From positions 29,625,503-29,689,502 of the forward strand of contig OZ024726.1 in NCBI GenBank assembly GCA_964016875.1: a stretch of DNA of 64,000 bases. The letters run 5' to 3'. Positions within the stretch are counted from its first letter, which is position 1, and each line of letters begins with the position of its first letter. Positions 42,728-54,678 of the stretch are shown piece after piece. Below the pieces are notes generated by a model. The model had not been told where the DNA came from and made no database searches. It worked only from the letters and a program-made list of their open reading frames with translations. The DNA is from Fallopia convolvulus (taxonomy: Eukaryota > Streptophyta > Magnoliopsida > Caryophyllales > Polygonaceae). The position numbers and the translations under genes were made by a program.

Positions 42728-44890
42728 ATTTATGGATAATTAATAATCCGTTTTATCAATCCTTTGAAGTACTCTTATCCTTCTTTTTATGCACCCCTTG
42801 CCCATTAATTTCCTTTTCTTCTATCTATATGTTAGTTAATAACTTTAAGCTTACCCTAGATTTATATTAAGAGTACCCTAAAATAGCCATATAAATACTC
42901 CTAAACCACGCAGCCGCTCTTAACCAAAATTGTGAATCTCTCTCCTTCATCTCCTAGGCGTTCGAAGTCGACGCTAGCCTTGGATTTCTGGGGCAGATAT
43001 TGTCGGCGTCGGAGTAGTCCTGTCTCGCCCAATCAATACCGGACAGTGAGTATCGGGAACCGTTAACACCACCAGAAGGTCATACCGTGCGATCGCCGGG
43101 AACCGGTCCTCGTCGATGGAACTTCGTGTATTTCCTTGTTTTGGTAAAAATCTTGCCTTTCTCTGTTCGAGTGTTGCCGGTAACCCGCTTTCTGATACCG
43201 AGCTGCCTCACCTTCTTCTTTGTTTGTCTTCAACCTCAGAACCGACTGACGCTCATCAACGAGCTTGTGGAGTTGTGATCTTGTTCGTTCGTGGTAGAGT
43301 CATGGTAAGCTAGCGCTTTTTTTATCTTTCCTTCTTCTGAATGCATGGGTCCTGTGGGTGTGAGGTGAGAGGGTTTCGGTTGGAGGGGTTGGGCATTAAT
43401 GAGTCTCAAGTTGAATTAATTAGTTTGTCAATTAGCTTTGTGCAGTGGAAGAGTTTGGATGACGTTGAGTAATCGGTTTTGGCTTGGGGTGCGACTAGTT
43501 AATATGTTAGTTAGACTTTGTTTTCAATTTTATGACTTGATGGGTTTAAGGAGTGGTGGGTTAATGGTCGGTGGTGTGCAGAAGATAAATAGGAATTAGT
43601 CACTATTAGCTAGTTAATGGAAGCAGATTGGTTAATTAGATTTTTGTAACTTTGGTTGATCTGTGCTTGAAGCTGTAAAGAAAATTGTTCTTAGGTGGGA
43701 TGTTCGTATTTTTTGTCCTATAAAGGGCTCGTTCGGTGAACTGGCATCTAATTAATCATGTTAGTCAGTTAGTGTAAGTTAAGTATTGTTAAGTTAGTAG
43801 TTGTATAGTTTCGTGTTTTACATGCCATAAGTTTATATATAAGGGTAATTGTAATAGGCGGTTCTCGTTTAACAAATTTGGGTACGGTTGGGGATTTCTC
43901 TAGTAGAGTTAATTAGTGTATAGTTAACGGAAAGTGAGTGGGCTCGGAAAACTAGTGTTTGTTTATAAGAATCGTTAAGTGAGGCTTGGGTCGTACCTAA
44001 TTCGATATGTCTCGTTGATATCTCTTTTAGGGAATCGCTTTTGCCCACGCTCTTAGTTTTCCCTCTTCACCAAAGGATCCCTCGTTTCGAGGTAAGTCGT
44101 TTTCGACTTGCTCGGTTCTTTTCTGTCTTGTTAGATTTTGTGCCGTTATTGTAGGATTGGTTTTGGGAACTAGTCCCGAATATCTTGTTGAAATGTTTTG
44201 GACTTGCTTGTGCTGTTGTGTGCAAATTGGTTTTAAATGGGTTTTATCGGAAATAAGTTTTTGAACGTTTTCTCTATGTTGGTACCGTTTCCGGCACGGC
44301 CATCATAGCTAGCGGAGAGGAAGGGTTGCCTATGTATGGTCCGTGTGACAGAGAAATCGTGCCCCTTCAAAGGAAAATGCTATTTGTGTGTTTTGGCAAG
44401 TGCTCCAGTAGAGGCTTAGTCGGGGTTAGAAGGAAGAAGTGATGTGAGGAGTGGGAGGGCCTGCCTCTACACTAAGGTTTGGAAGACGAGATGGAGAAAG
44501 AGTTATGATGCTTTAATTATGCGATTGTGTGTATGTGTGTTTGACTTATGTGTGACTAACCGTCTAATTTAGGCATTGGCCTTTAGAGTTATGGTTGCAA
44601 TTGTGGATTCTGGTTGCTGACTATAGAAAACTGTTTTTAAACGTCTTATAATTTCCGTATATTATCTAGCTTGGTAGATTAGTAGTTGACCCTTCGGGGA
44701 TTATTTTTATGCATTTGGGCATTCAAACATGTTTTATATTCAGTTTTATAAATTTGAAACTTGGATGTTTTACTTGTTTTCTCGTCGTGCCCGCGTTGTA
44801 AGATCCTAAAGTGTTGTTGTCAACCCACCTAAGTAGTACTTGGTAAGGTCTACTTTCAAGTAGCGCCATGTGGAAAGACGGGGTGTTACA
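42728..44890 (+). repeat. 5' LTR of element F, truncated
   Basis: Matches the right copy from TTAATAATCCG onward and ends GGGTGTTACA. Compared with the right copy it has lost about 240 bp at GGGATTATTTT/TATGC, where short T-rich repeats flank the deletion. Confidence 0.8.
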
Positions 44891-44893
44891 AAT

Positions 44894-44911
44894 TGGTATC
44901 AGATCCAGGTT
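44894..44911 (+). other. primer binding site of element F (initiator tRNA-Met)
   Basis: TGGTATCAGATCCAGGTT, three bases after the LTR end, matches the usual tRNA-Met(i) complement TGGTATCAGAGC with one change in that core. Confidence 0.8.
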
Positions 44912-47900
44912 GACAACAGGGCACAAGGAACTAACCAACGAGTGTACCCGAGGTCCAATTTAAAACCAAAACCGGTCAGTGTTTTCAAAATGTTTTAACT
45001 AGGGTAGGCATGTTGCATATAGGGGGTAGCTGACACGTCGCGACTCCGCCTCCATGAGCTGAAGGACCTCCTGTAGTTTAGTAATTTTAACATTCTAATT
45101 CCAAGTGTAAGTTCGACGGAAGTTAAATTTGTTCATAGTGTTAGTACCAGTATGGGAGTGTCAAGTAGTAACAAAACAAATGACTTGTTGGGCTACTTAC
45201 TCTCTAAGAATGTCATAGTACTGGTTCTTTAAGCAACCAAGATAGTGAGATCTAGTACAACAGAATGGAGAAGTGGTCGACATGAAAGGGAACGGAGCAA
45301 TACTAGAGCGAATTTTACCCAAGCATTTAAGTTATCGGATTGGAAGTGGTCAGACTTCAGCTAGGAATGGCGATTGAAAGAAGAATGTAACTCGCTTCGA
45401 TGAGGAGTGAGCTCCGTTTATATGTAAACCACTTTGGAATTCAAAGTGGAAATTAGAATGGAGGTGTATCTTCTCACATTGAACTGATTTATTTGGAGGA
45501 AATCATAAGGAAGTGAGTTATAGGATAAGGCCAAGGAGTTGACGAGACTAAATCACGCAATTGATACAAGTCAAGGGAGGATCCAAGCGAATGATTCGTT
45601 GAAGACGAATGGAGGCCAAACACCAAGACCTTTACTAAGGTCCCGAGCATTCAAGTTCAAGAAGGTTTTCATGGATTCCATATTGTGCTTTGATTATGTT
45701 CATCAATGGCGTCCAAGGCCACCAAGGAAAAGGATGAAGTCATGAAAGTTCGGAAAGTTAAGAAGCCCGTCAAATTAAAAACAGTGCTCAGTAAAATGGT
45801 CATAACTTGGGCTACAAAATTGATCTCAAGTCCGTTCGAATTGCGTTGGATATATAATTCAAACATCTACAACTTTGTAGTTTACGTCAAATCCAGAATC
45901 CAAGAGTAAAGAGGTCAAAAAATGCGATTTACTGGGAGTTGTTCAAAGTCTTACGGGAATCTTATCTTTAGTTTTAATTCTATCTTTAATTAGATTTTAT
46001 ATTTATGAATAATTTCGGCCATAGGAGTTTGTTAGATGGCTGAATTGTCTTTCTTTATTATGATTTATATCTTTTTGAGTTTTAGGATTAGCTTTTTAGT
46101 TTTCTTATCTAAATAAGTCGGATAATTATTTATTTGATTTATTTATGATAAGGAGACTTAGATAGATGCTTTTTAATTATTTTATGTTATCTTGGGAAGC
46201 AAGTCATTGGACCGAATCGTCCCTACTAGGGACAGCCATGCCATGCCTTGCTCTCCAAGGAACTTTGTTTTGTATTTCTTATTTATAGTTTGCATCTTCA
46301 TTCAATAAAAATCAGCTCAGTAAGATTAAACCCCTTTGGTTTAATCTTGCTCTTGGGCCATTAAAACAACTCGTGTTCTAGCATTCAAACCTACGAAGAT
46401 CGATCATCATACTCCATTCAAATTCTCTCTCTTACGTTTGTTCAATTTGAGTTATTGGTCTAGTCAATTGAGATTGTTCTAGTTTGATTATTAAAGATCA
46501 AACCTAGTTAATCAATTGGATTTAGCGTTAGAGTCAATCCAATTGAACTATCAAAGTTGATTTTATCAATATCCCAAATCAGTTTCGTTATTTGTTCATT
46601 CGTGTTACTTGCGTTACAAGTTTCTAACTTTAAGGTCAATTCAGGTTTGAAAAAGAGAATTACTTGTCAAGATCGGGCAAAAATAAGACTGAATTGTCAT
46701 CATCGAGCAATCGAGGAGATAATTCCGTATCAATGCAATGAGGGTCTAGGAAGACAGTAGAGTAGAACGAGTTTGAGGCGTGTGCAGTTCCCCTCTCATA
46801 AAGGAGGTTATGAGATCGAGCAGAGAAGGAATAGGAGATGAAGGGCTCAGTAAAGACCCTGGGCACAATTTATGCTCGGGGCCACCCTGTTAATGCATCA
46901 AGAAGAGGATTAGGTTGTTATATCTGGTGAAGTTAGCTAAGAAAGACACGATACTATTCACGGAAGTTAAGACTAGGAAGATGAGTAAGCTAAGGGAAGA
47001 AGACATGTTTAAACAGCAAACTGTGGATGGAAGAGATTAAGGGACACTCTTGTTAGGGTCGTGCAAGACTGGAGCCTCACGTATAAACTAAGGGAGAGTA
47101 GTGACCGTAATGATGCAATTGTAGGGCAAAAGAGATTTTGAGTGGAAGTGGAAACCCGCTGAAGGCCACTGAAAAAAATGATGACATGGAACTTGTTGAG
47201 AAGGTTCTATATAGACGTGTACCTGGTTATGGATTCCGTGAGAGACAAAAAATAAAGTATGGATAGAGATATTTACGGTGCCTAAATTCGCTCGAAGAAG
47301 ATTTAGACTAGTACTAAACCCATCGAGATGGGAGTATTAAGCAGTAAAGATGTTTTAACAAGACCTTGACTACGAGGCTTAGAGGTTCATTACTTGGGCT
47401 GGAACTCCATTAGATTGGCTTTCTAAGCTTGGTAGTCGGAAACTTGGTGGTCAAGATTGGAGATGGAACCCCATCTGGGTGGACAAGTGAGAAAGGACAA
47501 CAGGGAGGTTAACGGGACCTAGGAGATTTAAGGACATTAGCAGAGATAGGTTGATATGCTAGCACTAGGTTGCAAGTTGTGTTGTTAGAACCGGAATGTG
47601 TCGACTAGTTGATACAAGTCCGCCAGGTGTCAGGTGGTGTATACATTCCCTAGTTATCTAAGTGGTGCTGGCCTTTAAGGATGTCTTATGAGGAGTTAGA
47701 GGTAGAGCCAGATCACACTTTCCGTGAACAACCATTGAAGACTCAAGACCGACGAATGAAGAAGCTACGGAATAAGGAGATACCTTTTGTGTTGATTCAA
47801 TGGATCCGACGAGGAGGCCACTTGGGAGACCGAGTCTAGGATGAGTGACATTTATTCGGAGCTCTACTTGGGTTTAGCAGATACGATTCAGGGCAGGGTT

Positions 47901-48126
47901 AGTAGTTAGCATGGTCATAGATTTGATGTTTGTTTGTGTGACTGTCTTTTTCTCTTGACCTGACTTTTTGATTATTTGGTTGTCGTGTTGCATGTTTTGG
48001 ACGTTTGATATTAATTTTATTTATTGGTAAATTCTGGTTCGAGGACGAACCCCTTTTAAGGGGGAGAGTTTTGTGAAACCTCGAGATATCTTTCTTTCGT
48101 TATAAAAGTTTTGGGACGAAACTTTC
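44912..48126. other. non-coding interior of element F
   Basis: No frame with gag, protease, RT or integrase motifs was found. 45660-46560 looks LTR-like (GGTCATAACTTGGGCTACA, an AATAAAAATC signal, inverted repeat at 46322), but ends and duplications could not be fixed. Two polypurine-like ends stand close together: CTTTTAAGGGGGAGAG at 48050 and CTTAAGGGGGGTAATA at 48111, the second directly before the LTR. Confidence 0.55.
46322..46348. repeat. 11-bp inverted repeat
   Basis: AAGATTAAACC, five-base spacer, GGTTTAATCTT: a perfect hairpin just after an AATAAAAATC polyadenylation-like signal. Could shape RNA 3' ends or be a leftover transposon end. Confidence 0.6.
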
Positions 48127-51100
48127 TTAAGGGGGGTAATATGTAATAGTCGGGTTTCATTCTTCCTAACTTTATCCTTTTAAGGTCGAAAAATGACTTT
48201 CTTGCTTTACAAGTAATTGGGTTTCTTGACCCGCAATTAACCTTGTAGGACGGATTAATTAATAATTCGTTTTATCAATCCTTTGAAGTACTCTTATCCT
48301 TCTTTTTATACACCCCTTTTCCATTAATTTCCTTTTCTTCTATCTATATGTTAGTTAATAAGTTTAAGCTTACCCTAGATTTATATTAAGAGTACCCTAG
48401 AATAGCCTTATAAATACTCCTAAAACACGCAGCCGCTCTTAACCAAAATTGTGAATCTCTCTCCTTCGTCTCCTAGGCGTTCGAAGTCGACGCTAGCCTT
48501 GGCATTCTCGGGCAAACATTGTCGGCGTTGGAGTAGTCCTGTCTCGCCCAATCAATACCGGACAGCGAGTATCGGGAACCGTCAACACCACCAGAAGGTC
48601 ATACCGTGCGATCGCCGGGAACCAGACCTCGTCGACGAAACTTCGTGTGTTTCCTTGTTTTGGTAAAAATCTTGCCTTTCTCTGTTCGAGTGTTACCGGT
48701 AACCCGCTTTCCGATACCGGGCTGCCTCACCTTCTTCTTTGTTTGTCTTCAACCTTAGAACCAACCGACGCTCATCAACGAGCATGTGGAGTCGTGATCT
48801 TGTTCGTTCGTGGTAGAGTCATGGTAAGCCACCGCTTTTTTTATCTTTCCTTCTTCTGAATGCATGGGTCATGTGGGTGTGAGGCGAGAGGGTTTCGGTT
48901 GGAGGGGTTGGGCATTAATGAGTCTCAAGTTGAATTAATTAGTTTGTCAATTAGCTTTGTGCAATGGAAGAGTTTGGATGACGTTGAGTAATCGGTTTTG
49001 GCTCGGGGTGCAACTAGTTAATATGTTAGTTAGAATTTGTTTTCAATTTTGTGACTTGATGGGTGATATTCATGTTTTTGGTATAGTTTTTAGTGTGTTT
49101 TCTTAGTTTGTTAGGTTTAGTTTTAGTAGTTTTAGGGTTAGTTTTGTGTGTTTTTGGATGAGTTTGCATATTTTGTGAAAAGTATGGAAGCTACTCCGTT
49201 TTGTGTCTTTTTGTAGGTTTTAAGCAAGGAAACGGTGCTTTTTAGAGCTGAATGAAGTGCTATGGTGGAAGACGGAAGAATACGAGGATAAAGAAGTCGA
49301 AGTCAAGATTTTTAGAGTTGAAGTGTTGAAGAAAGCCAAATCCAGGCTCGTTAACGAGGCTGTGAAGGCTCGTTAACGAGGCTTAGAGATAGAGTTTTTC
49401 GAGAGTTCGTTCTTATGTCTACCGACCCTGTGCAAAAATCTATCTTGATAATTCCGTGTCAGTAGGGTTTTTAATGAGTCTTAGGGTTATTATTTTATAT
49501 TTTTAGGTCTTGTTATCTTTTTAGATTTTATTTCTATCTTTTAAGAGTTAGTTTCTATCTTTTAGGAAAGTTTTTATCTTCTAGTCTTTTTTATTAGATA
49601 GCTTTATTAGTATAAATACCCTTCTTTTCTAGCCTGAAGAGGAGGGGGGGTTCGAGTGGTAGATCAGATTTAGTAGAGCCGAGAGAGAGAAGAGTCGAGT
49701 CGGAGGAGGAGTCGTACCGAGGTGGAACGAGAGTGAAGCCAGGTCGTCAATCGTTATTCTGTTCAGTATTCTTGTTGTTTTCGGTTTCTTCTGAGGTCTG
49801 TAAGACGATATTTCTTATTAATTTGAAGTATTTTATTTTGTTTTTAATGTTTTCTCTTATTGAATTTGTTTGCTTTATAGTTATGAGTAGTGAGTAGTTT
49901 TCCTATCTAGGGTCGGGGTTAAACCCGGCATAGTTGTGCATGGTTTGATGAGTCAGTTGATGTGTTGAATGCCTTTTATCTATTTTTAGCTTGCTTGTTG
50001 TGTTTATGCCTAGATGAGAATCGAGGTAATTTGAGTTCTTAACTTGTTCGAAAGAGAAAGTTAGTAACTTGAATGTTGATATTGTTCGATAACGAAAGTT
50101 TCGAGCTTTGGATCAAAAACAAGTGATTAAGTGAGTTAGTTTATGAGAATAAATTGATTTGCTTTCTAATCAGCGAAAGTTGATGAATTTATCTATTTAA
50201 AGGCATGATCTTTATCTTCTTACGAGTTTATATGCATGGCTATGTTGTGGTACCCTTGTCCTAGATTTTTATTCTTATTTGAATTTCTTCGGTTGCATTC
50301 GCTACTGAGTTCGTTGCATCGGTACCGAACCTGTTCTTAGGTCGTTAGTGTGTGTTTTCGTAGTTTATCCAGGTTCGTTAACGACCTTGACAAAGTCGTT
50401 AACGAGGTGGGTCATAGGTGTTTGTGTTGTTTTGCTTTGTTTTATTTCCCTTAGTAGTTTGATAAACAAACAGCAGTGCTTCCCGTGGAACGATCCTGAC
50501 TCCCCTATACTCAGCGGGATCTTGACTATAAATTTATTTGTTGTCAAACAAACCCTCTCAACAATGGGTTTAAGGAGTGGTGGGTTAATGGTCGGTGGTG
50601 TGCAGAAGATAAATAGGAATTAGTCACTATTAGCTAATTAATGGAAGCACATGGGTTAATTAGATTTTTGTAACTTTGGTTGATATGTGTTTGAAGCTGT
50701 AAAGAAAATTGTTCTTAGGTGGGATGTTCCTATTTTTTGTCCTATAAAGGGCTCGTTCGGTGAACTGGCATCTTAATTAATCATGTTAGTTAGTGTAAGT
50801 TAAGTATTGTTAAGTTAGTAGTTGTATAGTTTCGTGTTTTATAGGCCATAAGTTTTTATATATAAGGATAATTGTAATAGGCGGTTCTCGTTTAACAAAT
50901 TTGGGTACGGTTGGGGATTTCTCTAGTAGAGTTAATTAGTGTATAGTTAACGGAAAGTGAGTGGGCTCGGAAAACTAGTGTTTGTTTATAAGAATCGTTA
51001 AGTGAGGCTTGGGTCGTACCTAATTCGATATGTCTCGTTGATATCTCTTTTAGGGAATCACCTTTGCCCACGCTCTTAGTTTTCCGTCTTCACCAAAGGA

Positions 51101-52031
51101 TCCCTCGTTTTGAGGTAAGTCGTTTTCGACTTAATCGGTTCTTTTCTGTCTTGTTAGATTTTGTGTCGTTATTGTAGGATTGGTTTTGAGAACTAGTCCC
51201 GAATATCTTGTTGAAATGTTTTGGACTTGCTTGTGTTGTTGTGTGCAAATTGGTTTTAAATGGGTTTTATCGGAAATAAGGTTTTGAACGTTTTCTCTAT
51301 GTTGGTACCATTTCCGGCACGGCCATCGTAGCTGGCGGAGAGGAAGGGTTGCCTATGTATGGTCCGTGTGACAGAGAAAACGTGCCCCTTCAAAAGAAAA
51401 TGCTATCTGTGTGTTTTGGCAAGTGCTCCAGTGGAGGCTTAGCCGGGGTTAGAAGGAAGAATTAATGTGAGGAGTGGGAGGGCCTGCCTCTGCACTATGG
51501 TTTGGAAGACGAGATGGAGAAAGAGTTATGTTGCTTTAATTATGCGATTGTGTGTATGTGTGTTTGGCTTATGTGTGACTAACCGTCTAATTTAGGCATT
51601 GGCCTTTAGAGTTATGGTTGCGATTGTGGATTCTGGTTGTTGACTATAGAAAACTGTTTTTAAACGTCTTATAATTTCCGCATATTATCTAGCTTGGTAG
51701 ATTAGTAGCTGACCCTTCGGGGATTATTTTTCCAGTTATAGGTATGTCACAGGAAACCATGCAGGAGCCTTGGCTGGATGGTGGAGTGGATCGTTGACGC
51801 ACGTGTCATTAGTTTGGGTTTTTTTCGGGAGTACTACGGGAGGATTTATTATTATTATTAGTTACGTTGAATTATTTTAATTGTAATTTTTAAGTGTTGT
51901 TTGGAATATTTTGAGGAGAATTCGGGAAACGTTACTTGGTAACTTTGTTTATGCATTCGGGCATTCAAACATGTTTTATACTCAGTTTTATAAATTTGAA
52001 AGTTGGATGTTTTACTTGTTTTCTCATCGTG
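48127..52031 (+). repeat. 3' LTR of element F, interrupted
   Basis: Starts TGTAATAGTCGGG after the polypurine tract. Interrupted at 49064-50563 by a solo LTR, resumes at 50569, retains the 240-bp segment missing on the left (about 51728-51950), and stops at TCTCATCGTG where an unrelated gypsy end begins. Confidence 0.8.
49059..50568 (+). mobile_element. solo LTR of family E with TSDs
   Basis: 49064-50563 (1500 bp) is a third copy of the element E LTR, from TGATATTCATG to CTCTCAACA. It is flanked by ATGGG at 49059-49063 and 50564-50568. Box pairs are kept near 49345-49380 and 50372-50408. It arose by LTR-LTR recombination after insertion into the F LTR. Confidence 0.92.
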
Positions 52032-52843
52032 TCGAGCGCGCCTGTCCTTACCGAGGATCCTTTCCTTCCAGCGTCGACACCTAAGGTCGAGGACCCGCCC
52101 CTGTGTCGATATCATACTTATTAGAGACTACCCATGCCAATGGCAAGGCTTTACTAAGATCGTCGCCTTCTTTCCTTGTCCAACCCACGTCGAAGCGAGG
52201 ACGCTTCGAAGCTAAGCGGGGGAGAATGATGCGACTCTGCCCTAGTTCGGACCCGGGACGTCCTAGACCTTGGAGACCCCCTTAGATTAGGACTTAGTCT
52301 ATTTATGTATTATTTATATTATTATTTCTATTTCCGTCATTTACATTGCATCTTTACTATTTGGGGTGTGTGTTCTCTTATGCTTAAGAGATCGGCCCAT
52401 TAAGCTATCATAAGGCCCATTAGGCCATTAGGGTTAGATTGCACCTTTCCTTTTATAGTAGTTTCTATTATTAGTAAATTGGGCTTGGATGTTGGGCCTA
52501 GTATGCTTACTAGCCCTAGTCCACTCCCAACTAGCTTCTAGGGTTTCGTCGTTCTCCTCTATATAAAGGAGTCACACCCCATTGTAATCTTTACGTCAAA
52601 TTAAGCCAAGTTAAAGTAGAGTGAGATTCCTCCTTATTTGGCCCGACGTCACCCCGGTTCCGTTGTCGAGTTCATACGTGGACCGAAGTTCTATCCCTTT
52701 GCCTCGCCCCACCCTCGTTCTGACGTGCATTAGAGGCCCGCGAGTCCACTTTGTGGTTTCGTATTTATCCCGGTTATGATTGTCGGAGAAGATCCGGGCA
52801 TTTCTAGCCTAGATCTGCCCCTTGCAATTCTAGGGTCGCATCA
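52032..52843 (+). mobile_element. 3' end of another gypsy element with its LTR (H)
   Basis: 52032-52226 is the end of an internal region with polypurine tract AAGCGGGGGAGAA. The LTR is 52227-52843 (617 bp), starting TGATGCGACTC and ending GGGTCGCATCA, so nine terminal bases (TGATGCGAC) are inverted repeats. A TATA box (CTATATAAAGG) lies at 52559. The 5' part of the element is absent. Confidence 0.7.
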
Positions 52844-53188
52844 ACCAAGCTGCCACATTATGAAGTTGGTACTACAAGTGAGTTAGTTTGGTTAGAAGGA
52901 TTATCTTAGGATCTTAAAGTTTCTTTTCGTTTACCTATTCTATTGCATTGTGACAACCAAGCAGCACAACACCTCGCTGCCAAAACCACGAAAGGACAAA
53001 ACACGTGCATCGATTGTCACTTTGTAAGGGGGAAATCAAGAAGGTTTTCTTCAAACTCATCATGTTCCCTCTAATCTATAGCTAGCATATGTTATGATTT
53101 ATGACAAAAGCCCTTGGCAAACAACAACATAGGTTTTTGTCACTCAAGTTGGGTCTGGTATTTGACATCCATGATTGAACTTGGAGGG
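52844..53188 (+). pseudogene. Ty1/copia RNase H end, relic
   Basis: Translation contains TSELVWLEGLS, a stop, DLKVSFRLPILLHCDNQAA and IDCHFVRGKI, the standard end of copia RNase H. It is followed by TTGGAGGG and TGTAATTAGAATAC, which may be the polypurine tract and LTR start at 53189. The LTR end was not found; it may reach close to the SOSEKI stop codon at 53581. Confidence 0.7.
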
Positions 53189-53580
53189 TGTAATTAGAAT
53201 ACTTAACAACAGGTGTAATTGGTAGTATTTCTGTTAAGTGTAATGAGTTAAGAAAGTTAATATAAAAGGTTGTGTATGTATGCTCTTCTCAAATATGAGT
53301 TTCTTTCTTCTAAAACTAATTTCCTCTTCTCCAAAATACTCTTGGTTTTGTGGGATTTTTCTGAGGGATAAAACAATGTACCACAGCATAAGGCATGCTC
53401 AATCACACTTAGAACAGTTAGGACTTGTTCAATCCAAACAGTCGGGAGCAAGCCTTTACAAAATACGACAGCATGTCAACAACTTTATTGTTAATATGCT
53501 CTAACCCTATTGGCCCAATTCTCCAAGTCCAAGTGGAAGTCTGCTACTACCGATCAGCATTGCAGCAAGTATTTTTTTTC
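53189..53580 (+). repeat. putative copia LTR, end unresolved
   Basis: Starts TGTAATTAGAATACTTAAC and contains a TATA-like AATATAAAAGG near 53262, typical of short copia LTRs. The right boundary is not clear. Any 3' untranslated sequence of the SOSEKI gene would overlap it. Confidence 0.4.
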
Positions 53581-54678
53581 TTAATCGTGCAGGTTCGGTG
53601 CTTTGTCCGCCGTTGGATCCAGGCCAATGGAAGAAGGCTTGTATTGGGAGATCAACGATGAAGGAGGCGGAGCCCCCAAATCCCTGAAGGAGGTGGAGCC
53701 GCAGGATATCAACGACATCAAAATCGACGAGGGCTTGATCTTGCCCCCACTCGCAAGGTGCTCGGTAGCCATCGGATTAGAATCTTGCATTGAAGAAGAA
53801 GACGATAGCGCCAGTTTACCGTCCAAATTCATCAACGATTCTAGTGTCTCCGGGCTGGAATCCGACGGCGGAGGTGAAATCTCTCCTCCGCTCAGCTCCG
53901 TGCTCTGCACCTTTTTTATTTCCCGACTCGTACAATCTAGTTTCTCTTTGGTTTGGGCATCTACTGGAGTCTCTTCCATGGAGCTCCACGACTGGTTTCT
54001 CTGGCGATTTCTCAGCTTGACGCCTTCCGATCTCACTGCGATATCCGGCTGCTTTACGGAGCTCGAAGACGACGCCGTCAAGTTGGTGGAAGCTTCTGGA
54101 ATCTCAGAGCCTTTGAGAACGTACTCCTGGCCACGCATCGGGTAGATGAAATCGTTCTCTTCCAGATCGTGCCAGACGTAACCGTTCTTGTAGCTCCTGC
54201 ATATCAATTATCAAACACACAGTCATTTTCCCTACTTATTTAGAAATTTATTCTCAGCTGGTGAGGAATCGCACCGTTTTGCTGACCAGGAGTAGCGGTT
54301 GGCCATGCCTTTTCCACGGAGGAAATTCAGCCTGTTGATCACATCTGGAAGGAACGAAACAAAAAAAAAAGGAACAATTCGATATCTCTGATTTTTTGTT
54401 CTTCTTAATAGAGGAAACCATTGATGGATTACATTACCTGTGAGAAAGAGGCCTTGGGAGGAGGAGACGGGGACTTGCATGAAATGCGGATGGTCAAGCT
54501 GGCCATTCCTGGAGAGGTAGTAAATGACGGGCACCATTGCAGATCTCCCGAGCTTCGAATTAGGTTCTGTCCAGACTTTAGTTCTCTCAGGGCTAACTTG
54601 TCTATCCTCATACTTGTTCAACCTAGCTTGCAACTTGAGCTGCTCGCTTCTCCCTCTAGACGACACAATCAAAGCCAT
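53581..54678 (-). CDS. SOSEKI-like protein (DUF966), three exons
   Basis: Exons 54678-54438, 54344-54275 and 54196-53581 join in frame to 308 codons (927 nt with TAA). Introns are GT-AG, with CAG|GTAATG and CCTTCCAG|AT at the first and CG|GTGCGA and TGCAG|GA at the second. The N-terminal domain (residues about 48-135) contains VPVIYYLSRNGQLDHPHF, VINRLNFLRGKGM and KNGYVWHDLEENDFIYP, the DIX-like region of SOSEKI proteins, which polymerises at cell edges and marks polarity in plants. The rest is Ser/Pro-rich and probably disordered, ending GLDPTADKAPNLHD. The start chosen, MALIVSSRGRSEQ, fits family N-termini. No defect seen; the only apparently intact host gene here. Confidence 0.85.

Larger units (their letters stand above)
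42728..52031 (+). mobile_element. element F: large coding-free gypsy-like element, tRNA-Met primer
   Basis: Two LTR copies (42728-44890 and 48127-52031, the latter split by a solo LTR) enclose 3.2 kb without recognisable gag or pol. The left copy lacks about 130 bp at its start and about 240 bp near 44707; the right copy lacks its last 110 bp or so. A full LTR was about 2.5 kb. The primer site, the GGTGTTACA end and the GGACGAAC-type 3' end recall chromovirus families such as Tekay/Del. Probably a LARD moved in trans. Confidence 0.75.

Noticed and set aside
53603..54145. 180-residue plus-strand frame
   Set aside because: It is antisense to exon 3 of the SOSEKI gene, which has splice and domain support.
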